A stretch of 64,000 bases of DNA from Trachythela sp. YZ-2020 (GCA_016169945.1 JADLSH010000061.1:1736001-1800000), one strand, 5' to 3'. Shown: positions 24,098 through 34,191, counted from the stretch's first letter. Translations and numbers: made by a program. Notes: a model not told the origin generated them from the letters alone.

Positions 24098-24222
24098 CAG
24101 GTTTGGGTGTGAGGTTTGGGTGTAAGGTTTGGGTGTGAGGTTTGGGTGTAAGGTTTGGGTGTGAGGTTTGGGTGTAAGGTTTGGGTGTGAGGTTTGGGTG
24201 TAAGGTTTGGGTGTGAGGTTTG
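24098..24222 (+). repeat. Minisatellite (GGTTTGGGTGTAA/GGTTTGGGTGTGA)n
   Basis: Alternating 13-base units, about ten in all, directly abutting the SINE 5' end. Confidence 0.9.
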
Positions 24223-24484
24223 GGGTAGCAAGTTGATAAAATATATTGAGTTTTGGAGAAAATGAAATTATATTATAAATATGTGTTTAGCAGTGGTATT
24301 ATGGATGGGGAAGGTTCAATTTGAACGGAGTGAAGGAGCGCGCAGATCAACTTTATCTCCAATACCTTAACACAAAATGACTTAGCGCAATCTCAGGGTT
24401 TTTCTGAATAGAATACTATTTACAACGCTCAGGAAGCAAAGGGCGAAGACTAAAATATTGAATTTTAGGTAGAATGTGTGCGGC

Positions 24485-24650
24485 ATGGCATGACTTATTG
24501 ACGTATTTCCGGAGTTGTCCAGTGATTTGCTATAAAATAGGCCACATATCCTGGATTTTGCTCGGTCTCTGACCAGCGCCGACAAGAACGGTGAAACGAC
24601 CTTCTCTCCCTCCCTTCTCTCCCTCCCAATTTCGCTGACACAAAATAATA
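24485..24650 (-). repeat. Inverted partner of 8,310-8,455
   Basis: Reverse complement shares GGCGCTGGTCAG, GAGCAAAATCC and TATTTTATAGCAAATCACTG with the 8.3-kb copy. Confidence 0.75.
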
Positions 24651-24807
24651 CAAAATTTTTAGCGTACCAAACAGGATACAAATCGGCCAAAAATAACTAA
24701 AAAATAGTTGTTTTAGCTATAGAATTCCCGAATTTATGATGTAGGTATGTTATTATCCGTTATATGAGCTTTAAACTAATGTAAAATTCAACATTCCGTT
24801 CAAATAT

Positions 24808-25380
24808 CTCTCTCCTCCGCAGAGGCTTACATAAAGTTTCTAGTGAGGGAAAAGTGAGCGTGCAGGGAGTGATGGGAAGAGCGAAATAAAAGTAGCCTCT
24901 GCCAGTTAATGTAATAAATATGGCGGTTCGATATCAACCTTCGAGGGTGTTAAGAGATGTTTTCCACTTTCCTTTTCAGGCGTACTTGACTCTCCTGGAG
25001 TGTATCCAACATTAATATCTTCTTCTGTCAATTTGCACCGAAAAATAGCGAGAAATTGCAAATGAATATGGATATGTTGACTGAAAATATCCTCTAAATT
25101 GCAAAATTTCTTTATAAAAATGACTCCACTGACCTTCGATACTCAGATTATGAAGATTTATTTCAATTTCTACCACATTTCCGTCCATTTCAGGTTTAAA
25201 AAGATGTCAAAGCAGTCAAACAAAAGGTTTGGTTCGAAAACCATACTTTTTTGCATTATCTGGCAGAGCCTTCTTTTCTTCATTTCAATCTTCCCATCAC
25301 TCCCCGCGCGCTCACTTTTATTCAGGAAACTTCATGTAAGTTATTTGTAAATACTTAAGGAGGCTCTGCGGAGGAGAGAG
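24808..25380. mobile_element. Mutator-like foldback element with 10-bp target duplication
   Basis: Both ends read CTCTCTCCTCCGCAGAG inward, and inverted similarity continues for about 100 bases (AGTGAGCG, GGGAGTGATGGGAAGA). The element is flanked on both sides by GTTCAAATAT (24,798-24,807 and 25,381-25,390). Long inverted repeats and 9-11 bp duplications are hallmarks of the Mutator superfamily. There is no transposase, so it is non-autonomous. Confidence 0.85.
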
Positions 25381-25390
25381 GTTCAAATAT

Positions 25391-25984
25391 AGCGTTTCGA
25401 AATGTTCACAAAACTAAACTGCATTTTACCGATAAAAATTCCTTTTTGAATTGAAATCAGTTTAAGATATAAGCGTAAAAATGATTTCGTTCTCCTTTTA
25501 ATTTAGACCTTTTTCATCATATAAAATATACGATACTTTAACCGTAAATAAATGAAAAACTATATATATAAAGCAGGAGTTTTTAGAACAAAAACACATC
25601 AACACTTTTATTGTTTTAATAATATAACAAACCTGCCTCTATATATTTTACTTTTTTCGTTCATTTGTCGCTTGGACTCTTCTTATCTTTTTTGCTAAAG
25701 TAAAAGCGATAAGATCCGTCCCACAGACACAGCTCTTCCAATAAAGTTCCAAAAGCGACATTTAATTCAGACTTTCTCAAGTTTTTTTATAATCTCACTC
25801 ACTCCACTCCTGACAATCTGCCATACTTTTGAGATCAGTGAGATGACCACCCACCAACCTTGAACCACGCGCCCGCGATTATTGATGAACTTTAGATCTC
25901 CCTTGGATTTCCTTTTTCCGGGTGTGATAAATAACCGGGCGGAATTAGTACCCTCGCCCGGGCTATCGCCCGGCTCGGGGAATA
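25391..25984. other. No recognised gene; hairpin-repeat terminus at right end
   Basis: AT-rich. At 25,935-25,985 the sequence CGGAATTAGTACCCTCGCCC, then GGGCTATCGCCC and CTCGGGGA is a variant of the hairpin-ended dispersed repeat terminus. Confidence 0.5.
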
Positions 25985-26185
25985 TAAATTTATTGATAAA
26001 TTTTACAGTTCTAAATGAACAGACGTATTGAAATCAAAACATAAATGTATATTTATGAAAGTTACGTACTAATTAGACTAATTGTGCTGCTTATATATGG
26101 TTTCTTCCTAACTACTTCAAACAAAAACATCTATTGATTGACAGTGACTACTAAAGAATGTTTAGCTCATTATTTAATGTTTAGC

Positions 26186-26389
26186 TCATTGACATACTCC
26201 CCATTTTTTGTCCACATCATGGTTGCTGGTGGTCGCACACCAAAGAGCATTGTCTGATTTGCCGTCAATCGTGCATGCGGAATACGATTTGCTACGAAAA
26301 ATGAACGGAAAAACACAGCATTCTCCATTTATTGTCTTTGAGGTACACACAGCTAAAATAGTGAAAAATGAAATAAATTACAACCCCAT
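26186..26389 (-). pseudogene. FN2-domain gene copy with a stop at codon 4
   Basis: Same length (204 nt) as the gene at 7,579-7,782. The frame reads Met-Gly-Leu-stop, then continues openly through the leader and an FN2 domain ([34 protein letters not shown]) to the same terminal TGA. All FN2 cysteines remain. Across the domain I count 16 base differences from the other copy, 14 of them amino-acid changing. There is no other in-frame ATG upstream of the domain within the aligned part, so it is called a pseudogene, although use of an upstream exon cannot be excluded. Confidence 0.8.
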
Positions 26390-27222
26390 TTTATTCTGAT
26401 CTATTCAACAATGCACTAAAATTAGATAACAAATTGACTCATTAGCTTCGTCAGGTAATGAAACTGATATTATGGTGAAGCATATTTAATGAATTGCCAG
26501 GACTGGGCAAAAATTAACTCATTATTATCATTATAATGATTTAGAAAAATGAGAGTCCATTTGAAAATCTGAAAATTTGATCTGGACTAGAATTGAATTG
26601 CTCGCGATTAGCTGCCCAGACTCCAGTTCTCAATCGAATCGAGGATAACTGATAAATATATAAAAGAATATCGGGGGAAGGTAGGGGGAGTTATCGCGGA
26701 CCGACTTCAGTCAAATGAAAGGGAAATTTGAAGCTAGCTAACGGGGGGGGAGGTATATTTAAGTCCGAGATGTAAAATGAAGCGCCGATTAACTACATTG
26801 CAATCTCCTTGGCAACAACAACACAATCAATATTTTAATTTTGAAAAAACACGAACAAAAATGTGTAGATATTTAAATATTTATGGAGAATAAACCAACG
26901 AACACCAGTGTGATTGTTTTGTTCTTCTTTTTCGTCAATGAGGCTGAGCAACCAAGTAAAAAATTGCACAGACACGCACATGTTCTTTGAATGATATGCC
27001 AGTTACAGTAAAAAGTTTCATTGCCTTACACCAGTTCTATACTTTTAAACATCAAATTAAAAATACATGCGGTCACATAGGAATAGTTTTACTCTGCATT
27101 TCGACGCTTGTTACATTTAGGCAAGCGGTAAGATGGGTTCATTAAATGATTATGTTGTTGGTAAGGTACTGTTGCTAATGAGATTTCAATGTAGCCATGC
27201 AATGGGCGCACAAATATATATA

Positions 27223-27374
27223 CAGGGTGTATCATAAAAAAGTGAACCCTTTGAAATTAAATACAATAGGGTACAATAGATTATTTGAAAGAAAATGCAA
27301 ATATGAAGTTCAATTTCAAAAGGTTCACTATTGTATTAAATTTCAAAGGGTTCACTTTTTTTTGATACACCCTG
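27223..27374. mobile_element. mariner-like MITE with TA target duplication
   Basis: Terminal inverted repeats CAGGGTGTATCATAAAAAAG on the left and CAGGGTGTATCAAAAAAAAG (read inward) on the right, extending through TGAACCCTTTGAAATT. The element is flanked by TA on each side. The matching site in arm A (near 6,775) is empty. It is 152 bp with no coding capacity. Confidence 0.92.
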
Positions 27375-27495
27375 TATATCCACGAATTACATCCACGAAT
27401 TACATCCGGAATATGAAATCTTGGACCCAAATCAGCAAGTTTCATTTATCCAGCAATACCCTGTCTAGTATTTGATAATCTCTATGATTGGGAAA

Positions 27496-28439
27496 CCTAA
27501 TGGCGTCCGAAAAGGCGGGACGGGCGGAATTGGAAAGTGTAAGTAACTTTTATTCTAACCTTCCTTGATCTTACAAAAATACAATTGCAAGACAGTGTTT
27601 GACATAAACATGAGCTTTATTTGCATGTATTAAATATCATTGAATGTGTATTTAAATGCTTGCAAATCTTCTGAACACTGGTCACAAACATGAAACATTT
27701 CTGCCGGTTTCCTTTGTAATAATATTTGTGGATACTATAATAATATATGTAATTGTTAATGTTAAATTATTATTGCTACTTTATTTAGTTTGAAATGTTT
27801 TTGAGAAAAAGAAAGGTTAGCGTGAGTGTGATTGCACAGTTTGTGGATAACAAGGTGAAATACTAATTGGTAATAATACAGTGTAAATTAAGGCCACTAT
27901 TTGTTTAATATTTATATGCTCTAATTATAATCAGAGGCTTTAGTATACTTCAAAGTCTACGCAGGCTGGACCATTGTTGCCCTAGAACAACGGTTCTGAG
28001 AATATAACTGCATTAAGTATCTATAGTGTCATCAGTGTGAAAAATGAAGCGAGAACTCAACCATTTCTAAGGGACCAACGGACAGCCTTTCTAACATATT
28101 ATAGTGGAAATTTATTGCAAAAGATGCTTTTTCTGTCAAAATAATGTAGTTATCTAGAACGTTTGAATTTCTATTGCATGTCTGATACCATTTCACTTGC
28201 TTCATTCTCTGCACCAATGAACAATGGGTGGCACTATCCAGTCGTCCTTTGAGATCAGTGCCTATACAACCTGTGTAAGTATAACAATGTTTCATAAAGT
28301 ATATATATCTTTCTCTTACAAAATTGCCAATTGTTATGGCATTTTTTAAATATATAATTTGCTGTGGTCATTGATGTTGCTATGTAAGAGGCTGAGAAAC
28401 TAATATTCAACAAATAGTGGCAAGTTAACAGTTACAATC
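27496..28439. other. No recognised gene
   Basis: AT-rich sequence between the inverted duplication and the ribozyme-repeat array. An open stretch at 28,032-28,295 (minus) has no recognised domain. Confidence 0.35.
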
Positions 28440-28443
28440 TGTA

Positions 28444-28480
28444 GAAATGCATGTTTCGGCATCCAACGCCTCGTCTGTGC
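28444..28480 (-). ncRNA. Hammerhead-like motif, decayed
   Basis: Minus strand CAGACGA (U4 changed to A), a GC-rich helix II, GAAACATGCAT, then TTC in place of GTC. Core changes predict no activity. Confidence 0.55.
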
Positions 28481-28896
28481 AGCTTGGTACATGCTAAGTA
28501 CATAATGCAACCACATTTATACACATGAGATACCTATCACCGAACGCATGAGGCATTAGCGTATCCAGACATGCGTATAGTGACATAGGGCAGAGTGGTC
28601 AAACAACCACAAGGGTTGCTGGCTTTGCATTATTGCTAATTGACACCCATTAACTCCACAGAGTACTCAACAACACCGAAGTGAAGGAGCATATATTATA
28701 TAGAAAAAATAGCACAAATAGAAAAAATAGCAATAATGCAAAGCCCGCAACCCTTGTGGTTTTTGAGCACTCTGCCCCATGATACTCTACACATGTCTGG
28801 ATGCGCTAGTGTCTCCGTGTTGTACCGCATGCATTAGGTGAGAGCTATCTCATGTGTATAAATACGGTTCCGCTACGTATCTAGGCATGTACCAAG

Positions 28897-28940
28897 CTGC
28901 ACTGACGAGGCATTGGACGCCGAAACATGCATGTCTGCAG
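28897..28940 (+). ncRNA. Type I hammerhead ribozyme, intact core
   Basis: Helix I strands CTGCA (28,897-28,901) and TGCAG (28,936-28,940) pair perfectly. Between them are CTGACGA, helix II (GGC...GCC), GAAA, and a short helix III from the palindrome ACATGCATGT, then C17 at 28,935, the expected cleavage position. All conserved core nucleotides are present. Confidence 0.8.
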
Positions 28941-28947
28941 ATTGTCA

Positions 28948-28985
28948 CTGACGAGCCGTTGAACGGCGAAACATTGACTATATAT
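28948..28985 (+). ncRNA. Partial hammerhead motif
   Basis: CTGACGA, helix II GCCGTTGAACGGC and GAAAC are intact, but the helix III palindrome and cleavage triplet are lost (ATTGAC follows). Confidence 0.6.
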
Positions 28986-29209
28986 GCTCCTTCACTTGTG
29001 TTGTTGAGCACTCTGTGAGGTTAATTGGTGGCTATAAGCTATAATGCAAAAGCTCACTTCCCTTGTGGTCGTTTGAGCACTCTGGCCCCAAGACACTTTA
29101 CGCATGTCTGGATGCGCATGTGTCTGAGTATTGTACCACATGCGCTTGGTGAGGGCAAGAGTATGGTGTATAAATACGAAGTCACTCGCATCTAGACTGC
29201 GTTACAAGC

Positions 29210-29253
29210 TGCACTGACGAGCCGTTGAACGGCGAAACATGCATGTCTAAAGA
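29210..29253 (+). ncRNA. Type I hammerhead ribozyme, core intact, helix I weakened
   Basis: CTGACGA at 29,215, perfect helix II (GCCGT/ACGGC), GAAAC, palindromic helix III and C17 at 29,248. The 3' strand of helix I is TAAAG instead of TGCAG, so pairing is poorer. Confidence 0.75.
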
Positions 29254-29492
29254 TTTGACTATATAATATGCTCCTTCACTTGTGTTGTTGAGCACTCTGT
29301 GAGGTTAATTGGTGGCTATAAGCTATAATGCAAAAGCTCACTTCCCTTGTGGTCGTTTGAGCACTCTGGCCCCAAGACACTTCACGCATGTCTGGATGCG
29401 CATGTGTCTGAGTATTGTACCACATGCGCTTGGTGAGGGCAAGAGTATGGCGCATAAATACGAAGTCACTTGCATCTAGACTGCGTTACAAG

Positions 29493-29536
29493 CTGCACCG
29501 ACGAGCCGTTGAACGGCGAAACATGCATGTCTGCAG
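29493..29536 (+). ncRNA. Hammerhead motif with one core substitution
   Basis: Same as the unit at 29,210 with the full CTGCA/TGCAG helix I restored, but CCGACGA replaces CTGACGA (U4 to C), expected to impair cleavage. Confidence 0.65.
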
Positions 29537-29572
29537 ATTTGACTATATATATATATATAGATTTTCGCTTAC

Positions 29573-29628
29573 CTCAAAACTTGTCTGCAACAGGCTGTTT
29601 CATCTGTAAAAGAATCATCAGGCAGTTT
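29573..29628 (-). ncRNA. Second hammerhead-like family
   Basis: Minus strand AAAACTGC, CTGATGA, a weak helix II (TCT/AGA with a U-U closing mismatch), GAAA, then ACAGCCTGTT and GCAGACAAGTTTT. CTGC pairs with GCAG, and AAAA with TTTT across a bulge, giving a type I helix I. Its 3' half recurs at 30,486-30,533 without the CTGATGA. Confidence 0.5.
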
Positions 29629-29680
29629 TATATATATATATATATATATATACAGTATATATATATATATATATATATGT

Positions 29681-29710
29681 TTCGCCGTTCAACGGCTCGT
29701 CGGTGCAGCT
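29681..29710 (-). ncRNA. Decayed hammerhead motif
   Basis: Minus strand CCGACGA, helix II and GAAAC, then cut off by a (TA)n tract before the cleavage site. Confidence 0.55.
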
Positions 29711-29975
29711 TGTAACGCAGTCTAGATGTGAGTGACTTCGTATTTATACACCATACTCTTGCTCTCACCAAACACATGTGGTACAATACTCACATGCGCA
29801 TCCAGTATTGTACCACATATACACACATGCGCATCCAGACATGCGTGAAGTGTCTTGGGGTCAGAGTGCTCAAACTACCACAAGGGAAGTGAGCTTTTGC
29901 ATTTATCGCTTATAGCAAACAATTAACCTCACAGAGTGCTCAACAAAACAAGTGAATGAGCATATATAGTCAAAT

Positions 29976-30020
29976 CTGCAGACATGCATGTTTCGCCGTT
30001 CAACGGCTTGTCAGTGCAGC
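29976..30020 (-). ncRNA. Hammerhead motif with one core substitution
   Basis: Minus strand has intact helix I (CTGCA/TGCAG), helix II, GAAAC, palindromic helix III and C17, but reads CTGACAA instead of CTGACGA (G8 to A). Confidence 0.6.
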
Positions 30021-30530
30021 TTGTAACGCAGTCTAGATGTGAGTGACTTCGTATTTACACACCATACTCTTGCCCTCACCAAGAGCATGTGGTACAATAC
30101 TCAGACACATGCGCATCCAGACAAGCGTGAAGTGTCTTGGGGACAGAGTGCTCAAACGACCACAAGGGAAGTGAGCTTTTGCATTTATCGCTTATAGCCA
30201 CCAATTAACCTCACAGAGTGCTCAACAACACAAGTGAAGGAGCATATAGTAAAAGCTTATTTGTCAGCCGTGTCAGCGATGTCAACCGTATTTCTACACA
30301 TGAGCTTACTCTCACCAAGTACATGTGGTGCATCAAGGCTGGAGACAAACAATTTGCAAAGTACAAAGTCCAATTTCGTAATCAACACTGATCTCTAAAA
30401 TAGTGACTGGAGTATATATATACGTGTAGGTTTGGGTCTACGAAACGCAAAGAGTGCTCGACAACATATAGTTAGAGCAAATTATAGATTTTCGCTTACC
30501 TCAAAACTGGTCTGCTACAGGCTGTTTCAT

Positions 30531-30735
30531 CTGTAATTTGTTTCGCGAAATGGAATTTGTTTCGCGACATGGAAATTTGTTTCGCGACATGGAAATTTGT
30601 TTCGCGACATGGAATTTGTTTGGCGACAAGGAATTTGTTTCGCGACATGGAATTTGTTTGGCGACAAGGAATTTGTTTCGCGACATGGAATTTGTTTCGC
30701 GACATTGATTTTGTTTCGCGACATTGAATTTGTTA
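30531..30735 (+). repeat. 19/20-bp minisatellite, array 1
   Basis: About ten copies of TTTGTTTCGCGACATGGAA, with GGCGACAAGG variants. Same unit and orientation as 32,219-32,675. Confidence 0.95.
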
Positions 30736-30789
30736 CACAAAAAATATATAATTGTGTGTTGTTAAATAGCTTGGGAATCTGTTTGTTTA

Positions 30790-32150
30790 GCCTCTGTTGA
30801 GGATTTAAAATATCTGAGTTTAACAGCTAAAGGCTACATTCTTGCTCTTCAAGCAGTTTGCAAATCAAGAAAGTGTGTTGACGGAAGACTGGAAAAGAAA
30901 AAGAAGCTAATTGATCTAATAAAAGGAAAGAAAAGCTTGTCAAAATAAATGTCATCTTCTGCGAAGTTTTCTGAATCATCTACAAAAGCCGGACCTAAAG
31001 AAAAATATCGTCAGGTTTCTATTGGATGGTTACCTTTTGACATAGCTTCAGATCGTTATATGAACGTTCGTTCAGGAGGTGGAACAAGATATATAACAGC
31101 ACCATTGAACATCTCAAGAGAAGAGATTCTATCACAATGCAAAGATATGTATTTTCCAAATGGTCATTCTGCTCATGGAAATATCTCCTCAATGACATGG
31201 GCAATTTTAAATGTGAAATTGTTAATGGTTCTTGATGCTTCCAGACGGAACAACCATCGATTTCACCCTAAAAGCATATCTTGATGTTTACAAATTTCAA
31301 CACCCAAGATTGTACTTAATGACAAAACCAAAAGTCAATGATAACCATTTCATGGAAACTGGTGCTTCGGATAGTTCAATTGATGACGACAATTTACCAG
31401 TTGCATTCTCCTCAACAAGAGAAGGTAAAATAAGTTATGCAAGAGAAGGTGAAACCAGTCATGCAAGAGAAGGTGAAATTAGTCATGCAAGAGAAGGTGA
31501 AACCAGTCATGCAAGAGAAGATGAAACTAGTCATGCAAGAGAAGGTGAAACCAGTCATGCAAGAGAAGGTGAAACCAGTCATGCAAGGAAAAGATAAAAC
31601 CAGTCATGCAAGAGAAGGTGAAACCAGTCATACAAGAGAAGGTGAAACCAGGCATGCAAGAGAAGGTGAAACCAGTATGAGTCAAGCAGGAGCTGATCCG
31701 GATTTTAAGTTGGAAATGCTTCGGCAAGATAGATTGAGTCATGTGCCAACTGAGCCGGTATTTCAAAAGAGCAGGTATTAATTTCTGTTCGTCATATCAC
31801 CTTGGCGTGAAAATACGAACGTTTAGGCCAAATAACACAATGAAAGTTCATGCAAATTACTATCTCCATCTGAAGATTTAAATGTTGCACGAAGGCAATT
31901 GCTTAACATGAAAGAGGTTAATGGTCCTATTCCACTGGATGCCAAAGATCTGGAGATATTAATGAGCGGATTTGTAACAAATGTTTATGTTTCCTTGGTT
32001 CAGGAAACATCAAGTGCAGATTTCATTATTGAGGCACCTGCCACCATCCTACCCCCAATCAACTTCTTGTTGATGATTCTGAGTAAATTTCGTTCAGCAT
32101 TCCGAATTGACTCATTAAAATGGTCTTCTCAGTTTTGTTTTGTGCTGTAA
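30790..32150 (+). pseudogene. Broken gene with a GGGTR-type N-terminal domain and a repeat-bearing linker
   Basis: Colinear plus-strand pieces in several frames. At 30,949: KYRQVSIGWLPFD, VRSGGGTRYITAPL, SREEILSQCKDMYFPNG. After a frame change near 31,230: LPDGTTIDFTLKAYLDVY and HPRLYLMTKP. Then a linker of REGETSHA repeats, and after further breaks ISVRHITLGVKIRTFRP (about 31,780) and DLEILMSGFVTNVYVSLVQE (about 31,950). I recall the GW...VR..GGGTR domain followed by a HITLG segment at the start of cnidarian and fish proteins annotated as HECT-type ubiquitin ligase-like; no HECT domain is visible here. A preceding piece at 30,800-30,948 (LTAKGYILALQAVCKS) may belong to it. At least two frame changes and stops break it; unseen introns could explain some. 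Confidence 0.55.
31417..31678 (+). repeat. 24-bp coding repeat (REGETSHA)n
   Basis: About eleven units of AGAGAAGGTGAAACCAGTCA plus TGCA. One unit near 31,585 has an altered length that shifts the frame. Confidence 0.9.
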
Positions 32151-32218
32151 AAAATAGGTTTCACAGTACAATTGTGCAATGTAATTTTCAGTGTATGAAC
32201 TGTAGCCAACTTATTTTT

Positions 32219-32675
32219 TGGAAATTTGTTTCGCGACATGGAAATTTGTTTCGCGACATGGAATTTGTTTCGCGACATGGAATTTGTTTCGCGACATGGA
32301 ATTTGTTTCGCGAAATGGAATTTGTTTCGCGACATGGAAATTTGTTTCGCGACATGGAAATTTGTTTCGCGACATGGAATTTGTTTGGCGACAAGGAATT
32401 TGTTTCGCGACATGGAATTTGTTTCGCCACATTGAATTTGTTTCGCGACATTGAATTTGTTTCGCGACATGGAATTTGTTTCGCGACATGGAAATTTGTT
32501 TCGCGACATGGAGTTTGTTTCGCGACATGGAAATTTGTTTCGCGACATGGAAATTTGTTTCGCGACATGGAGTTTGTTTCGCGACATGGAAATTTGTTTC
32601 GCGACATGGAATTTGTTTCGCGACATGGAATTTGTTTCGCGACATAGAAATTTGTTTCGCGACATGGAATTTGTC
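32219..32675 (+). repeat. 19/20-bp minisatellite, array 2
   Basis: About 23 copies of the same TTTGTTTCGCGACATGGAA unit as array 1, in the same orientation. The long open frames it produces on both strands are artefacts of the unit. Confidence 0.95.
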
Positions 32676-33124
32676 GCCGCGAAAAAGTAGAAAGCGATCC
32701 TACAAATTCGCCTAGTGTAGAACGGGCTTAGAAGACTCTAAATAGGAGGTTATCCATCATCCCTTGCGTGCTCAATGTGTAAGTTTTCAGATTTTTGAAG
32801 GACAACCTTTTTTGAATTGGCTGTATATATATATATATATATATATGTACAGTGTGGTTGTCACTAGTACTTGGTTGACAGAGCTCAACACCATAAGGCA
32901 GAGCAATAATACGTTGTAAGATAAAATGTTAAAAAACAGTTTACTCGGTTACCAGAGTTTCACGCTTAAAACGGATCGTCAGATCTAACACTCCATATGT
33001 TTACAAAGCGTTCATTTTCCTAATTATTGTATTAGCATAAAATGATAACTATAGAAATCCTACGTATTTTTTACATAAAATGTATAAAAGTTTGTATGAA
33101 AATTAGCATAAAAATATTGTATCA
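32676..33124. other. No recognised gene; TA microsatellite
   Basis: Includes (TA)n at about 32,822-32,846. Otherwise AT-rich without recognisable features. Confidence 0.4.
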
Positions 33125-33935
33125 TAAAAATTTGTTTTTGTGCCTACATAATGATACGAGTTCAGACTTTTTTGTCCGCGTTCAAAATCGTTTGTCCGCG
33201 TTCAAAATACAAAGTTTCTCAGTCAGGCATAGACTGCATTGCCTTGAACCGCCTCGATAAGCACGGACTCGTTGCATTATTGACCACTTCATTGAATACT
33301 TTGTTCCCGATTCTTTTCATTTCCAAAGGTGTTTTGAAAGCGCTGTTTTAGTGGCGTACTTCTTCTTTTCGAAAGATTGCTTGTGGTTGCCATATCGGAT
33401 CTTGAAGTTGTGCTCCGTCATGCCAATATATTAACTCCTTGTAGTTTGATCTTCCGCTGTCACCGTTGCCTCGTATACAATATTGCTGGTTGTGCATGCA
33501 CCATTCAGTGGGCAATCAGGTTTGATACGACAGTTGCATTCACTATCAGGGTTCTCGTTGGTGGTGTTACGCGAAATCTCTGAGTTGTGGCTTCTAATTA
33601 CATTTGCCATATTGCTCATGCAGCTATAGCGTACTTTTGTGTTGGCTCGGTTGAACAGCTTGTGTAGGGGGTTATCAATAGGAAAATGCTTGCCGATCAG
33701 GACCAGGAGGGTATGACCTACATTTGTTCGTACGCTGCGGCTGTATGGGGAATTGAACCAGGTGATTTTTCTGCGGCGTTTCGCTTTGTTTGGTGTTTTG
33801 ACCTTCTTTGTCCTCTTGTACTCGATGTTTACATTAAATTCGCTCGACTTCAGGGCTTCGTTGTATTGTGTTGATGCCTATTCAGTCTCGTCACAGGAGA
33901 GCCTGGATATTCTGTCGCTAATGCTTGTCGGTAAT
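33125..33935 (-). pseudogene. Penelope-like element fragment: end of RT region and GIY-YIG endonuclease
   Basis: Minus-strand pieces in the order typical of Penelope-like elements: LPTSISDRISRLS, RRRKITWFNSPYSRSV, IGKHFPIDNPLHKLFNRA, YSCMSNMANVI; a cysteine cluster CNCRIKPDCPLNGAC; then the GIY-YIG fold with NIVYEATV and YIGMTEHNFKIRYGNHKQSF; and the end CSLCLTEKLCILNA and CRHKNKFL. In-frame stops precede YIG, follow KHLWK, and occur after ADKRF, so it is inactive. The catalytic RT domain is absent upstream, where a poly-G run marks the break. Confidence 0.9.
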
Positions 33936-33950
33936 TGTTTGATTATTTGT

Positions 33951-33967
33951 GGGGGGGGGGGGGGGGG
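33951..33967. repeat. Poly-G tract
   Basis: About 17 consecutive G at the truncated end of the Penelope fragment. Confidence 0.95.
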
Positions 33968-34191
33968 TGGAATTATTCCCCGGTGATTTCACTCTTTTAT
34001 TCAAAATTTTGGAAATTAACATTTTGATTACCAAAACATTGTCCCTAATATTATTAAATTCGGGTAAATTTCCATCAAGAACTTGATATATGATGTCGAA
34101 CAATATCGTATCGGATTTCGCGATGCAGAGCTTGAAAACAATTTCCAAGGCTCATCTACCGGTAGTTATGATTTTTAAACTTGTATCTATA

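Larger units (their letters stand above)
25985..27495 (-). repeat. Inverted segmental duplication, arm B
   Basis: Reverse complement of 6,660-7,970. Includes the FN2 pseudogene and an added MITE at 27,223-27,374. Small indels separate the arms, such as a duplicated GAGCTAAACATT after the stop codon. Confidence 0.85.
28440..30345. repeat. Array of about 290-320-bp repeats in both orientations bearing hammerhead motifs (retrozyme-like)
   Basis: Minus-oriented unit at 28,440-28,700, plus-oriented units from 28,730 to 29,540, minus-oriented units from 29,680 to 30,345. Units share GAGCACTCTGTGAGGTTAAT, CTTCCCTTGTGGTCGTTTGA, ACGCATGTCTGGATGCGCAT and GTATAAATACGAAGTCACT, and end at a hammerhead-like core. 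Tandem repeats of this size with type I hammerheads are the structure of animal retrozymes. Confidence 0.85.

Noticed and set aside
26208..26399. Plus-strand open frame over the FN2 pseudogene
   Set aside because: Antisense shadow of the FN2 reading frame.
27197..27475. 92-codon open frame
   Set aside because: It runs through the mariner-like MITE and antisense flank of the FN2 copy.
30597..32675. CRISPR-like array of regularly spaced repeats
   Set aside because: Units are contiguous without unique spacers, and the genome is clearly animal.
32120..32715. Open frames of 140-178 codons on both strands
   Set aside because: Produced by the 19/20-bp minisatellite unit, which lacks stops in several frames.
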